From the NCBI GenBank assembly GCA_052148715.1, contig JBKQHQ010000230.1, forward strand, positions 68,007 through 132,006: a stretch of 64,000 bases of DNA, written 5' to 3'. Shown here one piece after another: positions 43,592 through 52,705 of the stretch. The position numbers were made by a program, and so were the translations under genes. The DNA comes from JBKQHQ01 sp052148715 (GTDB lineage Bacteria > Pseudomonadota > Alphaproteobacteria > Rhizobiales > Xanthobacteraceae). The notes beneath the pieces were generated by a model. The model had not been told where the DNA came from. It ran no database searches and saw nothing but the letters and a program-made list of their open reading frames with translations. The stretch's first letter is position 1. Each line of letters starts with the position of its first letter.

Positions 43592-45100
43592 ATGCGCCGT
43601 GTGGCAGCTTTCGCTTGCGCCGTGATGCTGATCGGTCTCGGCGTGTCGCCCGGCCATGCCGACAAGCGCGTGGCGCTGGTCATCGGCAACGGCGCCTACA
43701 AGAACGCGCCGGCGCTGATCAATCCGAAGAACGACGCGGAGGATGTCGGCCGCTCGCTGCGCGGGCTTGGGTTCGAGACCATCGTTGCCGCCGATCTCGA
43801 TCGCGGCGGCATGAACGATGCGCTGGACCGTTTCTCGCGCACGGTCGCGGACGCCGATGTCGCGGTCTTCTACTATTCCGGGCACGGCATGCAGTTCGCG
43901 GGCAAGAACTACCTGCTGCCGGTCGATGCCAAGCTCGTTGCCGCGGACGATGTGAACCGGTTCCGGCTGGTGCCGCTCGACGACATCATGGACATTCTGC
44001 AGACCGCGCGCGGCGCGCGCGTGATCGTGCTCGATGCCTGTCGCAACAATCCCGTGGAGGACGACCTCAAGCGCCGCCTGGCGTCGATGCCGGGCGCCAA
44101 TCGGGACGCCTTCCTGAGCCGCGGTCTCGGGCGGGTCGCCGCGGGCAACGGCCTCATCGTCGCCTATGCGACCCAGGCGAGCGACGTGGCGGCCGATGGC
44201 AGCGGACGCAACAGCCCGTTCACCGCAGCGTTTCTTCACAACGTAGCGGTGCCGGACATCGACTTGCGGCAGATGTTCTTTCGCGTTCAGGACGAGGTCG
44301 ACCGGGTGACCAGCGGGCGCCAGCGGCCTGAGCTGTCAGTCTCGCTCGTCGGAGAGTTCAAGTTGAATGTCGCGACCGCGGACAAGCCGGCCACGGCGTC
44401 CGAGCCGCGCGCGCTTGCCGTGGCCCCGCCCGCCGGCGAGGCCGCGCAAGCCTGGGCCGTGACCAAGGATACGACGAGCACGGCCGTGCTCGAGGCGTTC
44501 ATCAAGCGGTTCGGCGACACCTACTATGGCGACCTCGCGAGGCTGCGGCTGCGTGAGCTGGGCGAGAAGCAAGCGGCCCGCAGCGACCCAACATCCTCGC
44601 CGCCGGCGCGCCCGCCCGCGCCGCCGGCGTCGAGCGCGAATTGTGCCAACTTCGACGGCGCGGCCGGCGCCGATCGTTATTGCGCGAGCTCCGCGCTCGC
44701 CGCCGAAGCTGGCAACAGCTATGGCGTCCGAAATCTGTTCGCGGGCATCCCGGGCGGCGCCTGGGTCGAAGGCGTTCCCGGACAGGGGCTCGGCGAATGG
44801 GTTTCGGTCGAGTTCGACGCCCAGCGATTGGTGAAATCGGTCACGCTGCAAAACGGCTATCAGAAGAACGCGGATATTTTTGCCAAGAACAGCCGCGTCA
44901 AGCGGCTGCGGCTGGTGTTCTCCCAGGGCGAAACGAAAAGCTTTACGCTGCGCGACGAACTGGGGCCGCAGACCCTGCCGATCGACCCGCCGCTGAAGGC
45001 CTTTTGGATTCAGCTGATCATCGACGAGGTATTTCCGGGCAAGCAATACACCGACACGGCGATCTCAAAACTCTTCGTCGCCTCCGAACGGCTGCGCTAA
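43592..45100 (+). CDS. Exported caspase-family protein with discoidin-like (NADase-type glycan-binding) C-terminus
   Basis: A 502-residue protein from ATG 43592. Signal peptide residues 1-23 (ends G-H-A). Caspase domain 24-258 with His98 in Y-Y-S-G-H-G and Cys150 in L-D-A-C-R-N-N-P. The shared helical motif is at 287-325 (A-W-A-V-T-K-D-T-T-S ... L-A-R-L-R-L-R-E-L). After a Pro-rich linker, residues 351-500 form a Cys-containing discoidin-like fold (Y-G-V-R-N-L-F-A-G, V-K-S-V-T-L-Q-N-G-Y, F-W-I-Q-L-I-I-D-E-V) of the kind seen after NADase-type toxins and thought to bind glycans. It ends close to a hairpin shared with the convergent lacI-type gene. Confidence 0.84.
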   Translation: MRRVAAFACAVMLIGLGVSPGHADKRVALVIGNGAYKNAPALINPKNDAEDVGRSLRGLGFETIVAADLDRGGMNDALDRFSRTVADADVAVFYYSGHGMQFAGKNYLLPVDAKLVAADDVNRFRLVPLDDIMDILQTARGARVIVLDACRNNPVEDDLKRRLASMPGANRDAFLSRGLGRVAAGNGLIVAYATQASDVAADGSGRNSPFTAAFLHNVAVPDIDLRQMFFRVQDEVDRVTSGRQRPELSVSLVGEFKLNVATADKPATASEPRALAVAPPAGEAAQAWAVTKDTTSTAVLEAFIKRFGDTYYGDLARLRLRELGEKQAARSDPTSSPPARPPAPPASSANCANFDGAAGADRYCASSALAAEAGNSYGVRNLFAGIPGGAWVEGVPGQGLGEWVSVEFDAQRLVKSVTLQNGYQKNADIFAKNSRVKRLRLVFSQGETKSFTLRDELGPQTLPIDPPLKAFWIQLIIDEVFPGKQYTDTAISKLFVASERLR

Positions 45101-45104
45101 GCCA

Positions 45105-45138
45105 AGTGAAAGCAATCTCGGCTCAAGTCGCTTTCACT
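45105..45138. terminator. Bidirectional hairpin between convergent genes
   Basis: AGTGAAAGC (45105-45113) pairs perfectly with GCTTTCACT (45130-45138) across a 16-base loop. It lies right after the caspase stop and before the stop of the LacI-family gene. There is no T-tract, so termination strength is doubtful. Confidence 0.4.
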
Positions 45139-45154
45139 CCGCGCCGGCCTTGGG

Positions 45155-46207
45155 CTAGCACCGTTTTGCCGATCGCCTTCGGTCCACCGTTGATGTGCGC
45201 TCGACGAGTGTCCCGGAAATGAAACGCGTTGCCGGCGCGCCCGGCGTCGACCCGGACGCTCCCAGTCCCACCATATCGATCGCGGCGTCCACCATTTCCT
45301 TCACCGGCTGGCGGACCGTCGTCAGTCCGTAGGTCGGCCAGGCAGCGGCGGGGACATCGTCGAAGCCGACCACGCCAACGTCGTCGGGAATGCGCAGTCC
45401 GGCCTCGCGCAATGCGTCCATTCCGCCGAAGGCCATGACGTCGCTGGCGAAGAAGATGGCGTCCGGACGCTTGCGCCGGGCGGCAAGCCGCCCGGCCGCA
45501 GCAAACCCGGCCTCGTAGCTGTAGCTGCCGCCTTCCTCCAGCAGGCACGATCGGATGCCCAGTTCCTCGAGGCGCGATACGAATCCGCGCTTGCGGTCGA
45601 GATTGGTCGTGGCATCCGGCTGCCCAGAGACATAGGCAGGCCGAGTATGGCCGCGGCGGACGATGAATTCAGCTACCTGACGTCCGCAGGCGACGTTGTC
45701 ACAAGATACGGCGTGGATATCGAGGCCCGGCACGTAGCGGTTGAAAAGCACGACGGGCGTCTCACGTATCGCGCACGTACGCACCATCGTTGAAGAGAGA
45801 GTGGCCGAGGTGATGACGATCGCATCGACCTGATACTGCAGCAAGGTCGGGAGGATGTCTTCAACGTCTTGGCCATGCGACGGGACGAAGAGGAGCGTCT
45901 GGCAACCGCATCCTTGAATCCGCTGAGTGAGCTCGTCGAGCACGGCGGGATAGAACGGGTCGACCAGATTCTCCATCACGATCGCAACGATATTCGTCCG
46001 GCGCGTCGTCAAGCTGCGCGCGATAACATTCGGTTGGTAGCCGAGCGCGGTTGCCGCCTCCATGACCCGCGCCCTGGTATCCTTCGCGATGCTCGCCGAT
46101 ATGGTGAAGGCGCGGGAGATGGTGGACTGCGAGACACCGAGCGCGCGGGCGACGTCCTCCGCCGTCACCTGCGCGACTCCGCGTCTTTTCCGGGATAAGT
46201 CTGTCAT
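45155..46207 (-). CDS. LacI-family regulator
   Basis: A 350-residue repressor starting at ATG 46207; a longer in-frame start at 46279 adds a tail unlike the family. The helix-turn-helix is at about residues 14-60 (V-T-A-E-D-V-A-R-A-L-G-V-S-Q-S-T-I-S-R-A-F, hinge L-G-Y-Q-P-N). The sugar-binding-like domain follows with S-D-V-M-A-F-G-G-M-D-A-L and V-V-G-F-D-D-V-P. It is downstream of the monooxygenase gene on the same strand; palindromes with CG centres (46269-46282, 47743-47756, 47900-47913) are candidate operators for it and for the LIV operon. Confidence 0.87.
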   Translation of the reverse strand: MTDLSRKRRGVAQVTAEDVARALGVSQSTISRAFTISASIAKDTRARVMEAATALGYQPNVIARSLTTRRTNIVAIVMENLVDPFYPAVLDELTQRIQGCGCQTLLFVPSHGQDVEDILPTLLQYQVDAIVITSATLSSTMVRTCAIRETPVVLFNRYVPGLDIHAVSCDNVACGRQVAEFIVRRGHTRPAYVSGQPDATTNLDRKRGFVSRLEELGIRSCLLEEGGSYSYEAGFAAAGRLAARRKRPDAIFFASDVMAFGGMDALREAGLRIPDDVGVVGFDDVPAAAWPTYGLTTVRQPVKEMVDAAIDMVGLGASGSTPGAPATRFISGTLVERTSTVDRRRSAKRC

Positions 46208-46268
46208 TCGGCCGGGCCGTCTCTGGGCGCGCTCGCCCGTCGGGATCAAAATTCTATCAGGAGCCGGT

Positions 46269-46282
46269 TTCATGCGCATCCA
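46269..46282. promoter_or_regulatory. LacI-type operator candidate (site 1)
   Basis: TTCATGCGCATCCA has a symmetric ATG-CG-CAT core and matches site 3 (47900-47913) at 11 of 14 bases. It lies 62 bp upstream of the LacI gene start, fitting autoregulation. Confidence 0.45.
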
Positions 46283-46283
46283 T

Positions 46284-47624
46284 TTAGGAGGCGAGGTTTT
46301 CCCGCAAGGTCCGCCCTTCGTAGGAAGTCCGATAGCGCCCGCGTCGCCTGAGCTCGGCGACGAGCAAGTCGATGACGTTCATGATGACCGCGCGCGGCGA
46401 AGCCTGGGAAATGGACAGCATGAAGCCGCCGCGACTGCCGGTCGCCTCGAACACCTCCTCGAAGCGATCGGCGACCTGCGCGGCCGTACCGGCCATCGTG
46501 ATATCGTAGCCCGTGGCTGCCCGCAGACCATAATGGAAGAATTCGTCGCGCGTGATCTCCGCCGTCTCGCCGTACTTCTTGGCGAGCAGGTGCACGAAGC
46601 CGACGGGCGACGCATTGGCTGCAACGATGCGCTGCTGCAGTTCCGCGAGCGAAAACCGTTCAGGCAGCTGCGACATGTCGTAGCCAGTATTGTGTGACAG
46701 CCAGACCCCGACGGCCTCGGGCGCCACGCCCGCGATCAGGCTTTCGCGCAGTGCCTGGGCTTCGCTTTCAGTCTCGCCGACGATGGCACGGCTGGACCAG
46801 AGAATGCCGACCTGCTCCGGATCGCGCTTCTCGGCGACCAGCGCCTGGTCGAGATCATCTCGCTGCTTGGCCATCAACGGAATCGACTTCATCAGGCCGA
46901 AAACGTGGTCGGCGACATGCGCTGCCGCTCGCGTCCCGCGCGGGGAACCGCCGGCCTGGATGATGATCGGGTGGCCTTGCGGCGAGGGAACCACGCTCAG
47001 CGGGCCCCTGACCTTGAAGAACTCGCCCTTGTGGTTGATGGCGCGCACCTTCGAGGGATCTGCAACCTGGCCGGTCTCGCGGTTCCATATGAAAGCGTCG
47101 GAGTCCACGCTGCCCCAGAGCTTGCGGCAGACATCGATGAACTCCTCGAGGCGCTCGTATCGCGTATTGTGGTCGACGAGCTCGTCGTAGCCGTAGTTGG
47201 CATAGTCGGCACGCCGCTGCGACGTGATCACGTTGAAGGCGATGCGGCCGTTCGTGATGTGATCGAGCGAGTTCAGCAGCCGTGCCGTGTAGAATGGATG
47301 CATGAACGTCGAGGCATAGGTGAGGCCGAAGCCGAGATGGCTCGTCACCCGCGACATGGCGGTCACCCACGGGCTCATGTCCAAGCGCGGCCAGGCGACG
47401 CCGTAGCGGACGGCGTCATCGATCGAGTCCTCCCAAGTATTTGGGATGCCCGTCGAGTCCCCGAAGAAGATCATGTCGAGGCCGCCGCGTTCCGCGTTCC
47501 GCGCCGCCTCCTCGAACATTCCGATGTTCGGGTGGTGTGTGTCGACCCAGGACCCCGGGATTCTCCATTGGGTTTCGACCAAGGTCCACGAGAGGTCGAA
47601 AGCCAAGTGTATTCGCTTCTTCAT
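46284..47624 (-). CDS. Flavin-dependent monooxygenase of the NtaA/SnaA/DszA (LLM) group
   Basis: A 446-residue FMNH2-dependent oxygenase. It has the group's typical features: start A-F-D-L-S-W-T, F-F-G-D-S-T-G, L-G-F-G-L-T-Y-A-S-T-F-M-H-P-F-Y, R-I-A-F-N-V-I-T-S, and P-I-I-I-Q-A-G-G-S-P-R-G. Relatives split nitrilotriacetate or EDTA, sulfones, or the uracil ring (RutA). The flavin reductase gene is not adjacent. It is divergent from the LIV transporter operon, with the same putative LacI sites between, so the transporter probably imports its substrate. Confidence 0.87.
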   Translation of the reverse strand: MKKRIHLAFDLSWTLVETQWRIPGSWVDTHHPNIGMFEEAARNAERGGLDMIFFGDSTGIPNTWEDSIDDAVRYGVAWPRLDMSPWVTAMSRVTSHLGFGLTYASTFMHPFYTARLLNSLDHITNGRIAFNVITSQRRADYANYGYDELVDHNTRYERLEEFIDVCRKLWGSVDSDAFIWNRETGQVADPSKVRAINHKGEFFKVRGPLSVVPSPQGHPIIIQAGGSPRGTRAAAHVADHVFGLMKSIPLMAKQRDDLDQALVAEKRDPEQVGILWSSRAIVGETESEAQALRESLIAGVAPEAVGVWLSHNTGYDMSQLPERFSLAELQQRIVAANASPVGFVHLLAKKYGETAEITRDEFFHYGLRAATGYDITMAGTAAQVADRFEEVFEATGSRGGFMLSISQASPRAVIMNVIDLLVAELRRRGRYRTSYEGRTLRENLAS

Positions 47625-47992
47625 ACGTCATCGTCCGGAGCAAGAGACGGAACGGGCCGGCGGCCGCCGCCCGGGCCTCTGCAACAGCAGTGCCAGCGGC
47701 AGTCGGCGCGGCGGCCGGTGGGAGGCTTGCACGGCTTGGTCCGGGATGCGCATCGGGGCGAGGAGACAGGTGTGATCATGTGCTCCGGATCTCGGCGCGC
47801 TTCATCCGCAACGCTTTCCCGTTACCACGCCGACCGAACCATCTGGGCGGACTCCGCCTGATGCGCCATGCAGTGCACAAATCCTTACCACACCGGCATT
47901 GCATACGCATGCATTTTAAGCTTGCCGGTCGCCGGACCGGCCTCTAGCCTTGCTGCCTTGGGATTTCGAGTGCAGCGGAGCCGCGTCCAGCC
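47625..47992. promoter_or_regulatory. Divergent control region, monooxygenase / LIV operon
   Basis: This 368-bp region has no gene. It holds two CG-centred palindromes: GATGCGCATC at 47745-47754 (core of site 2, 47743-47756) and TGCATACGCATGCA at 47900-47913 (site 3). It should contain promoters for both directions. Confidence 0.5.
47900..47913. promoter_or_regulatory. LacI-type operator candidate (site 3)
   Basis: TGCATACGCATGCA has five-base arms TGCAT/ATGCA around a central CG, the TG-n5-CG-n5-CA layout of many LacI-family sites. It is about 80 bp before the first LIV gene. Confidence 0.55.
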
Positions 47993-48877
47993 GTGACCCG
48001 TGAGCAATTCTTGCAGACCCTCCTCGGCGGCCTTTCCATAGGGTGCATCTACAGCCTCATCGCGCTCGGCATTTCGATGATCATCCGGGCGACCGACATC
48101 CTCCATTTCGCCCAGGGCGAGATGATGATGATCGGATCGATGGCGGGCTTGTCCGCCTTTGTGCTGCGCGACGTCCCCTTTTTGATCGTGCTGGCGTTCG
48201 GGATGATCGGCGGCGGCGTGGTCTCGACGTTGATCGAGGTGTCAGCCTATCGCACGCTACGCGCGCGACGCGTGCCATTGATCAACATCGTCATCGCCAC
48301 GATTGGGGTGTCCATTATCCTGCAAAACGTGGCGCGTCTTGTCTGGGGCTCTGAACCCCTGCGATATCCCGCTTTATTCGCCGTGAACGGCATCACGCTG
48401 GGTGGCTTCGTCGTTTCCCCGCAGCTCCTGTGGATCGTCGCATTGAGCGCGATTTTGATGATCGGGCTGGCGCTGTTCTTCCGCTTCACGCGCACCGGCG
48501 TGGCGATGCAGGCGGCCGCCCAGGATCCGCAGGCCGCGCGGCTCATGGGGATCAGCGTGGAGCGCGCGACCACCTACACATTCGCCGCCGCCGGCATGAT
48601 GGCGGGTGCAGCCGGCGTGCTCCTTGGCTCGCTCTTCTTTGCGTCCTTCAACATGGGATTCATCACTGGGATAAAGGCCTTCGTCGCCGCCACGCTGGGC
48701 GGGCTCGGCAGCATGGTGGGTGCCGTGGTCGGAGGGCTCGTCTTCGGTCTCATCGAGACATTCGCCGGCATGGTCATCTCGACGGCCTACAAGGACGCGG
48801 TCGGGATGGTCGTCCTCATCGGCATCCTCCTGTTCGCGCCCATGGGTCTGTTCGGCCGGGCCGGACGGCAAGTTTGA
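47993..48877 (+). CDS. livH: LIV-type ABC permease, LivH family
   Basis: A 294-residue inner-membrane subunit with about eight hydrophobic segments. The LivH start L-L-G-G-L-S-I-G-C-I-Y-S-L-I-A-L-G and the coupling region A-A-A-Q-D-P-Q-A-A-R-L-M-G-I are clear. The start is GTG 47993. LivM begins ten bases after its stop. It opens a complete LivHMGF-J set that takes up amino acids, amides or, in this phylum, often aromatic and heterocyclic acids. Confidence 0.88.
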   Translation: MTREQFLQTLLGGLSIGCIYSLIALGISMIIRATDILHFAQGEMMMIGSMAGLSAFVLRDVPFLIVLAFGMIGGGVVSTLIEVSAYRTLRARRVPLINIVIATIGVSIILQNVARLVWGSEPLRYPALFAVNGITLGGFVVSPQLLWIVALSAILMIGLALFFRFTRTGVAMQAAAQDPQAARLMGISVERATTYTFAAAGMMAGAAGVLLGSLFFASFNMGFITGIKAFVAATLGGLGSMVGAVVGGLVFGLIETFAGMVISTAYKDAVGMVVLIGILLFAPMGLFGRAGRQV

Positions 48878-48887
48878 GCGGCCGACC

Positions 48888-49868
48888 ATGAGCCCGCTCG
48901 CCCTGCGACTCCTCCTGCTGGTTTGCCTGGCAATTCTTCCTTGGGCGCAGAGCAATCAATACTGGCTTCACGTCTTCAGCGTCGCTCTGATCGGAGTGAT
49001 CCTGGCGCTCGGGCTGCAATTGCTGGTCGGCATGGCGGGGATCCTCTCGCTCGGTCAGGGCGCCTTCTACGGCGTTGGGGCGTATGCGGCGGCGATCCTC
49101 GCCGGCACATGGGGCGTGCCATTCGTGGCCTCGGTGCTGTGCGGCGGGCTGATCGCGGCGGCGGCGAGCCTGTTGTTGATCCCGATCGTCCGTCTGAAAG
49201 GTTCGAGCCTCGCCGTGGCCACGCTCGGCTTCGGCATCATCGCGCACCTCGTGATGCTGAACGAGGATTGGCTCACGGGCGGCAGCATCGGCATGATGGG
49301 TATCCGGCGGCCGACATTGTTGGGCTTCGACATCGGCTCCGAGCGTCCCTACTACTACACGTGTTTGATCGCCGCGGGCATCGTGTTTCTCGCTTTCGAG
49401 CGGCTCACGCAGTCCCGTTTCGGGCGGGCGCTGGTCGCGATGTCGCAGGACGAGGAGGCGGCGCGCGCGAGCGGCATCGCGATCTGGACCTACAAGGCCA
49501 AATGCTTCCTCATCGCTGCTTTCGCAGCCGGCATTGCCGGCGCGCTTTATGCCTATCACGCGCGCTATCTCAATCCGAACGACTTCACTTTCCAGAAGTC
49601 CATAGACATCCTAATCATGGTGGTGATCGGCGGCCTCAGCAGCTTGCCCGGAGCGGCGCTTGGCGCCGCAATCGTCGTGCTGATGCCCGAATTCCTGCGC
49701 TCCTCGGGAGAGTTGCGCTTAATCCTGTTCGGCCTCCTGGTGGTCGTGCTGATGGGCGCGGGCAATCGCGGTCTCGCCGGACTGATTGCCGAAGCCGCAA
49801 AACGGGCCAAGGTGTATCGGCCGCGCTCGCCTTCGACGTCGTCCGCATTACGGCCATCGGAGCCTTGA
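48888..49868 (+). CDS. livM: LIV-type ABC permease, LivM family
   Basis: A 326-residue inner-membrane partner of LivH with about nine hydrophobic segments. L-G-L-Q-L-L-V-G-M-A-G-I-L-S-L-G-Q-G-A-F-Y-G-V-G-A-Y is the family hallmark, and M-S-Q-D-E-E-A-A-R-A-S-G-I is the ATPase-contact loop. The ATG at 48888 is chosen from the family start; a longer frame runs back into livH. The last 30 residues are polar and variable. livG starts five bases downstream. Confidence 0.88.
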   Translation: MSPLALRLLLLVCLAILPWAQSNQYWLHVFSVALIGVILALGLQLLVGMAGILSLGQGAFYGVGAYAAAILAGTWGVPFVASVLCGGLIAAAASLLLIPIVRLKGSSLAVATLGFGIIAHLVMLNEDWLTGGSIGMMGIRRPTLLGFDIGSERPYYYTCLIAAGIVFLAFERLTQSRFGRALVAMSQDEEAARASGIAIWTYKAKCFLIAAFAAGIAGALYAYHARYLNPNDFTFQKSIDILIMVVIGGLSSLPGAALGAAIVVLMPEFLRSSGELRLILFGLLVVVLMGAGNRGLAGLIAEAAKRAKVYRPRSPSTSSALRPSEP

Positions 49869-49872
49869 GCCG

Positions 49873-50691
49873 ATGGTCGATCTGCTTGAAACAAAGTCAT
49901 TATCGCGGCGGTTCGGAGGGCTGGTCGCGGTCGATGCGATCGACATGCGGATTGTGGCCGGCGATATCCATGGCCTGATCGGGCCCAACGGCGCCGGCAA
50001 GACGACTCTGCTCAATCTCGTCTCCGGACATCTCGCCTCGACGTCGGGCACGATCGCATTCGACGGCAAGGACATTACGCGGCTGCCGGCGGAGCGCCGA
50101 GCTGCCGCCGGGCTTCGGCGCACGTTCCAGAACCTGAAGCTGTTTCGCGAGATGACCACGCTCGAAAACGTCAAGATCGGGCTGCACGCCGAAACTCGCT
50201 CGGAGGTGTTCCATGCGCTGCTGCGAACCCGGTTTCAGAGGCGCGAAGAGTCGGAAATCGAGGCGAGCGCGCGCGCCGCGCTCGATCTCGTCGGCCTGCT
50301 CCCCGCCGCGGACCAGACGGCGAGCAGCTTGCCGTACGGCCACCAGCGTTTGCTCGAAATCGCGCGCGCGATCGTGGCCAAGCCGAAACTGCTGCTGCTG
50401 GATGAGCCCGCAGCCGGGCTCAACGGCGCTGAGAGCAGGCGGCTGGGCGGCCTGATCAAGATGATCCGCGACACCGGCATCACCATTCTTCTGGTGGAGC
50501 ATCACATGGACGTCGTGATGCCCATCTGCAACCGCGTCACCGTCTTGAACTACGGCCGCCGGCTCGCCGACGGCACACCCGGCGAGATCCGGAAGCATCC
50601 CGAGGTCATCAAGGCCTATCTGGGAAAGAGCTCGCGCCAGCAGCGCGCCGGGGGACAGAAGCCGGCGGAGGCGTTGCGTGCTGCGTCTTAA
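49873..50691 (+). CDS. livG: LIV-type ABC ATPase, LivG family
   Basis: A 272-residue ATPase. Walker A G-P-N-G-A-G-K-T-T, Walker B L-L-L-L-D-E-P-A-A-G-L-N and H-loop V-E-H-H-M-D-V-V are typical of LivG. The signature is L-P-Y-G-H-Q, the second residue being Pro instead of Ser, a common LivG variant. ATG 49873 fits the family start. It overlaps livF by 14 bases. It acts with LivF on the LivHM pore. Confidence 0.88.
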   Translation: MVDLLETKSLSRRFGGLVAVDAIDMRIVAGDIHGLIGPNGAGKTTLLNLVSGHLASTSGTIAFDGKDITRLPAERRAAAGLRRTFQNLKLFREMTTLENVKIGLHAETRSEVFHALLRTRFQRREESEIEASARAALDLVGLLPAADQTASSLPYGHQRLLEIARAIVAKPKLLLLDEPAAGLNGAESRRLGGLIKMIRDTGITILLVEHHMDVVMPICNRVTVLNYGRRLADGTPGEIRKHPEVIKAYLGKSSRQQRAGGQKPAEALRAAS

Positions 50692-51445
50692 GAACATATC
50701 CGCGTCCTATGGCCAGGTCGCGGCGCTGCGGGGCGTCGACCTCGAGGTCGGGAATGGTGAGGTGGTCGCGCTGATCGGTTCGAACGGAGCCGGAAAGTCG
50801 ACCACGCTCAAGGTGATATCGGGCCTGATGCGGGCCGATGCCGGGGAGATCGAGTTCCTCGGCAAATCGCTCAGGGGCGAAGCGCCCGAAGCGATCGTCG
50901 CGCGCGGAATCGTGCAGGTGCCGGAAGGCCGCCGTATTTTTCCCAAGCTGAGCGTGGAGCAGAACCTCAAGGTCGGCGCCCATTCGGCGCGCGCGCACGG
51001 GAGGGAAAAGATCGCCCGCGACGAGGCCTTTGCCCTGTTCCCGCGGCTTTACGAACGGCGCAAGCAGGCTGGCGGATCGTTGAGCGGCGGGGAGCAGCAG
51101 ATGCTCGCCTTCGCACGCGCGATGATGGCGCAGCCGCTGCTGCTGCTTCTCGATGAGCCCTCGCTCGGGCTCGCGCCCATCATTGTCGAGGAGGTGGCGA
51201 ATGCCATCGAGCACTTTCGTGCCTCGGGCGTGACGATCCTCTTGGTCGAACAGAACGCCGAGCTCGCGCTGAGCTTGGCGACGCGCGGCTACGTGATCGA
51301 GACCGGCCAGATCGTGCTGGCCGATACCAGCGCGAACCTGCTCGAGAACCCGCAAGTCTGGGCCAGTTACCTTGGCCAAGAAGAATGGGAATTCGAAGAC
51401 TCGCCGCGAAACGAGTCTTCGCCGCTTGACTCCGCTGTCCCGTAA
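50678..51445 (+). CDS. livF: LIV-type ABC ATPase, LivF family
   Basis: A 255-residue ATPase starting at GTG 50678 inside the end of livG. Walker A G-S-N-G-A-G-K-S-T, signature L-S-G-G-E-Q-Q-M-L-A, Walker B L-L-L-D-E-P-S-L-G-L-A and V-E-Q-N-A are all present. G-I-V-Q-V-P-E-G-R-R-I-F is the LivF hallmark. The final 25 residues are acidic and variable. The receptor gene follows after 30 bp. Confidence 0.88.
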   Translation: MLRLKNISASYGQVAALRGVDLEVGNGEVVALIGSNGAGKSTTLKVISGLMRADAGEIEFLGKSLRGEAPEAIVARGIVQVPEGRRIFPKLSVEQNLKVGAHSARAHGREKIARDEAFALFPRLYERRKQAGGSLSGGEQQMLAFARAMMAQPLLLLLDEPSLGLAPIIVEEVANAIEHFRASGVTILLVEQNAELALSLATRGYVIETGQIVLADTSANLLENPQVWASYLGQEEWEFEDSPRNESSPLDSAVP

Positions 51446-51475
51446 GCCCCCACGCCAAACTCAGGAGAACGACAC

Positions 51476-52624
51476 ATGCGTATGCTGAGGCGATTGATTT
51501 CCTCCGCCGCACTGGCCGGTATGCTTGTGGCCGGCGCCGGCCATGCCGCGGTCGCACAGACGCTGAAAATCGGCGTCTTCGGACCCTTGTCGGGCGATGC
51601 CGCCGCCATGGGTCAAAGCGAGCGCGCCGCCGTCGAGCTCGCGGTCACGGAGAAGAATGCTGCGGGCGGCATCCGCGGCAAGCAGCTCGAGGTCGTCTAT
51701 GGGGACGACGCGGGCAAGCCCGAAGAGGCGGTCAACGTCGCCAAGCGGTTGATTTCCCGCGACGAGGTGCTGATCACGCTCGGTAGCATCAGCAGTCCAG
51801 CGAGCCTCGCCGCTTCGCAGGTCAGCCTCCAGTCCGAGACGGCGCAGATCGTCGTGGCCGGCACCGCGCAGAAGATCACGACCCAAGGCAACAAGTGGGT
51901 TTTCCGTTCTCCGGTCCCTGACACCAAGCTCGTCGCCGACCTCGTGGACTTCATCCACGAAAAATTTCCCAACCTGAAGAAGTTCGCGTTCCTTTACGTG
52001 AATGACGATTTCGGCCGTGGCGGCTTCGAGGCGTTCAAGCTCGCCGGCCAGAAATACGGCTTCGAGATCGCGGCCGACGAACGCTACACGCGCGGCGATA
52101 TCGACTTCACCGCCCAGCTCGGACGCATCAAGGCGAGCGCGGCGCAGGCCTTGGTCGAATGGTCGCGTTATGCCGAAGGCGCGCTCGTGGCGAAGCAGTA
52201 TGCCCAATCGGGCATGAACCTTGTGCGCTTCGGCTCTGACGGCGTGGCGACGCCGAAATACGTCGAGCTCGGCGGAGACGCGGTGAACGGGGTGTATTTC
52301 ACCACGCATTTCAGCGTCGCGACGGCTGGCAGCATCCCTGCCGCAAAGACCTTCATCGAAAAGTATCAAAAGACCGTCGGCAAGCTTCCCGATGCCTACG
52401 CGGCGGAGGCCTACGACGCCATCACGTTGGCGATCATGGCGATCGAGAAAGCCGGCAGCGAGGATCGCGCCGCCATACGCGACGCGTTGGCGGGGCTGAG
52501 CTTCGACAGCGTGCGCGGGCCGTTCAAGTTCGACGCCAAGGGTGATCCGTTGCTGGTCACCCATGTGGTCAAGATCGTCGACGGCAAGGAGACCAACGCG
52601 CGCGACATCCCAGTGCAAAATTGA
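51476..52624 (+). CDS. LIV-type ABC solute-binding protein, LivJ/K family
   Basis: A 382-residue periplasmic receptor with a signal peptide ending A-A-V-A-Q. The mature start L-K-I-G-V-F-G-P-L-S-G-D-A-A-A-M-G and the Y-V-N-D-D-F-G-R-G motif are typical. It is encoded with its permeases and ATPases, so it is the cognate receptor of this transporter. Its ligand is likely the substrate of the divergent flavin monooxygenase; not readable from sequence. G-G-A-G-A lies upstream of the ATG. Confidence 0.87.
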   Translation: MRMLRRLISSAALAGMLVAGAGHAAVAQTLKIGVFGPLSGDAAAMGQSERAAVELAVTEKNAAGGIRGKQLEVVYGDDAGKPEEAVNVAKRLISRDEVLITLGSISSPASLAASQVSLQSETAQIVVAGTAQKITTQGNKWVFRSPVPDTKLVADLVDFIHEKFPNLKKFAFLYVNDDFGRGGFEAFKLAGQKYGFEIAADERYTRGDIDFTAQLGRIKASAAQALVEWSRYAEGALVAKQYAQSGMNLVRFGSDGVATPKYVELGGDAVNGVYFTTHFSVATAGSIPAAKTFIEKYQKTVGKLPDAYAAEAYDAITLAIMAIEKAGSEDRAAIRDALAGLSFDSVRGPFKFDAKGDPLLVTHVVKIVDGKETNARDIPVQN

Positions 52625-52705
52625 ATTGGACTACGCCTCAGGGGCCGGCTTAGCCCATCGCGGCGGCCGGACCCGCTGTCGGGAATTCGTCTAGGGAGAC
52701 GCGCC

